In this document: piece after piece, positions 63,135-64,000 of the stretch
Layout: each line of letters starts with the position of its first letter
Position numbering within the stretch: the first letter of the stretch is position 1
Origin: Hymenobacter sp. HSC-4F20
Lineage (GTDB): Bacteria; Bacteroidota; Bacteroidia; Cytophagales; Hymenobacteraceae
Assembly: GCF_019599275.1 (NCBI RefSeq)
Contig: NZ_JAHZTD010000002.1
Location: 620,001 to 684,000, forward strand
Reading direction: 5' to 3'
Length of the DNA: 64,000 nucleotides
Program-made: the position numbers and the translations under genes
The notes under the pieces: generated by a model
Told to the model about the DNA's origin: nothing
Databases searched by the model: none
The model's input: the letters and a program-made list of their open reading frames with translations, nothing else

Positions 63135-64000
63135 ATGAAAACACGCTTCTCTTTCCCTCACCTTAGCCGAGTTAGCCTGTTGCTGCTGGGCCTGCTGTAC
63201 GCGGGCCTGGGCAGCGCGGCCGCCCAGCGCACGCGCAAGCCAGCTCCTGCCAGCCCGAAAGGGGCGTTTTACACCGGCAAGTACCCCAACTTATTTCGGG
63301 AAGCGGGTTACAAGCAGGCCGACATCGACCAGAAGATAACTCAAACGTATCAGGCGCTTTTCAAGGGCCCCAACAAGGTGTACTTCGAGGTAGGCGATTC
63401 GATGGCCTACGTATCGGACCTGAAAAACCACGACGCCCGCACCGAAGGCCTCTCGTACGGCATGATGATAGCCGTGCAGCTGAACAAGAAAGGCGAGTTC
63501 GACCGGCTGTGGCGCTGGTCGAAAAAGTATCTGCAGCACCAAAGCGGCCCCTTGGAAGGGTATTTTGCCTGGAGCATCAACCCCACTACACTGAAGCGTA
63601 ACTCGGAAGGGCCGGCTTCTGATGGGGAGCTGTACTTTATCACCAGCCTGCTCTTCGCCTCTAACCGCTGGGGTAACACCACTGGTATCAACTACTACCA
63701 GGAGGCCCGCCGCATTCTGAATGCCATGTGGAAGAAGGACGGCACCGGCGACGTGTACAACCTGATTAACACCCAGCACAAACAGATAACGTTTGTGCCC
63801 GTTGGGGACATGTACAACTGGACCGATCCGTCCTACCACGTTCCGGCCTTTATGGAGGTGTGGGCCGAGTACGCCAAGGATGGGCACGAGGCGTTCTATC
63901 GGGCCTGCGCCGATACGTCGCGGGCGTTTCTGCACCGCGCCTGCCGTGCCCCTACGGGCCTCAACTACGACTACACCGAGTTTAGCGGGCAGCCCCGAGA
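63135..64000 (+). CDS. Glycoside hydrolase family 8 enzyme (3' partial)
   Basis: The first 288 codons of an exported GH8 enzyme; the gene runs off the window. The signal peptide covers about residues 1-31 (cleavage near SAAAQ). NLFREAGYKQADIDQKI is followed by DARTEGLSYGMMIAVQL with the catalytic acid Glu, SDGELYFITSLLF with the conserved Asp, and VGDMYNWTDPSYHVPAFMEV where the base Asp is expected. This arrangement matches reducing-end xylose-releasing exo-oligoxylanase (Rex), which cuts xylose from the reducing end of xylo-oligosaccharides. It completes a GH43-GH97-GH8 set, with 86 bases before the ATG at 63135. Confidence 0.88.
   Translation, partial: MKTRFSFPHLSRVSLLLLGLLYAGLGSAAAQRTRKPAPASPKGAFYTGKYPNLFREAGYKQADIDQKITQTYQALFKGPNKVYFEVGDSMAYVSDLKNHDARTEGLSYGMMIAVQLNKKGEFDRLWRWSKKYLQHQSGPLEGYFAWSINPTTLKRNSEGPASDGELYFITSLLFASNRWGNTTGINYYQEARRILNAMWKKDGTGDVYNLINTQHKQITFVPVGDMYNWTDPSYHVPAFMEVWAEYAKDGHEAFYRACADTSRAFLHRACRAPTGLNYDYTEFSGQPR

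Overview
The window reads as chromosome from a GC-rich member of the Bacteroidota, most like Hymenobacter and relatives (Cytophagales). The support is TonB-dependent receptors with carboxypeptidase-like N-terminal domains, LytTR two-component pairs, a single-EamA transporter, ComA-like phosphosulfolactate synthase, the rpsU - xer - hpf order, and promoters of the Bacteroidota type (TTTG, 19 bases, TAnnTTTG), seen most cleanly in front of the tRNA-Gly gene and the exopolysaccharide genes. No phage, insertion sequence, CRISPR array, rRNA or replication origin was seen. Coding density is high and nearly every operon ends in a clear hairpin terminator.

Layout. 1-2.5 kb: end of a TonB receptor, a surface beta-propeller lipoprotein and a small lipoprotein. 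2.7-8.3 kb: membrane protein plus an HMA-AraC fusion regulator, a B12-type radical SAM protein, an alpha/beta-hydrolase-like lipoprotein without a visible nucleophile, a GNAT and a small membrane protein. 8.3-15.7 kb: tRNA-Gly(CCC), PAP2 phosphatase, EamA protein, a large Oar-like receptor, a chloramphenicol-acetyltransferase homologue, a HAD hydrolase and an exported unknown. 15.8-23.5 kb: uvrB, lipoprotein, ECF sigma factor with a membrane partner, wrbA, a patch of decayed DNA with a histidine-kinase remnant, and two small STAS/SEC14-like proteins.

23.5-35.4 kb is the most interesting part. Two LytS/LytTR-type sensor-regulator pairs are interleaved with a BcrAB/LanFEG-like ABC exporter and two paralogous outer-membrane barrel receptors. 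Five promoter regions here carry a GTTG direct repeat with a 21-22 base period. In front of the exporter and both receptors it ends in the identical word GTTGGTTGA, exactly 29 bases before a -7-like element that lacks a -33 partner. I read these as LytTR operators tying the locus into one regulon, probably an envelope or peptide sensing and detoxification system.

35.4-43.8 kb: aroE, DedA protein, spermidine-synthase-like protein, two TraB/GumN paralogues flanking a sorbosone-dehydrogenase-like lipoprotein, ComA-like synthase and a TPR protein. 43.9-49.3 kb: exopolysaccharide export and its tyrosine kinase/phosphatase control (Wza, Wzc, CapC/YwqE-type) plus an SDR. 49.4-58.7 kb: acyl-CoA dehydrogenase, rpsU-xer-hpf, metK, DUF2975/XRE pair, a polytopic membrane protein and an S9 peptidase. 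59.4-64 kb: an exported glycoside-hydrolase operon (GH43, GH97, GH8; the last runs off the window) pointing to xylan side-chain and oligosaccharide breakdown.
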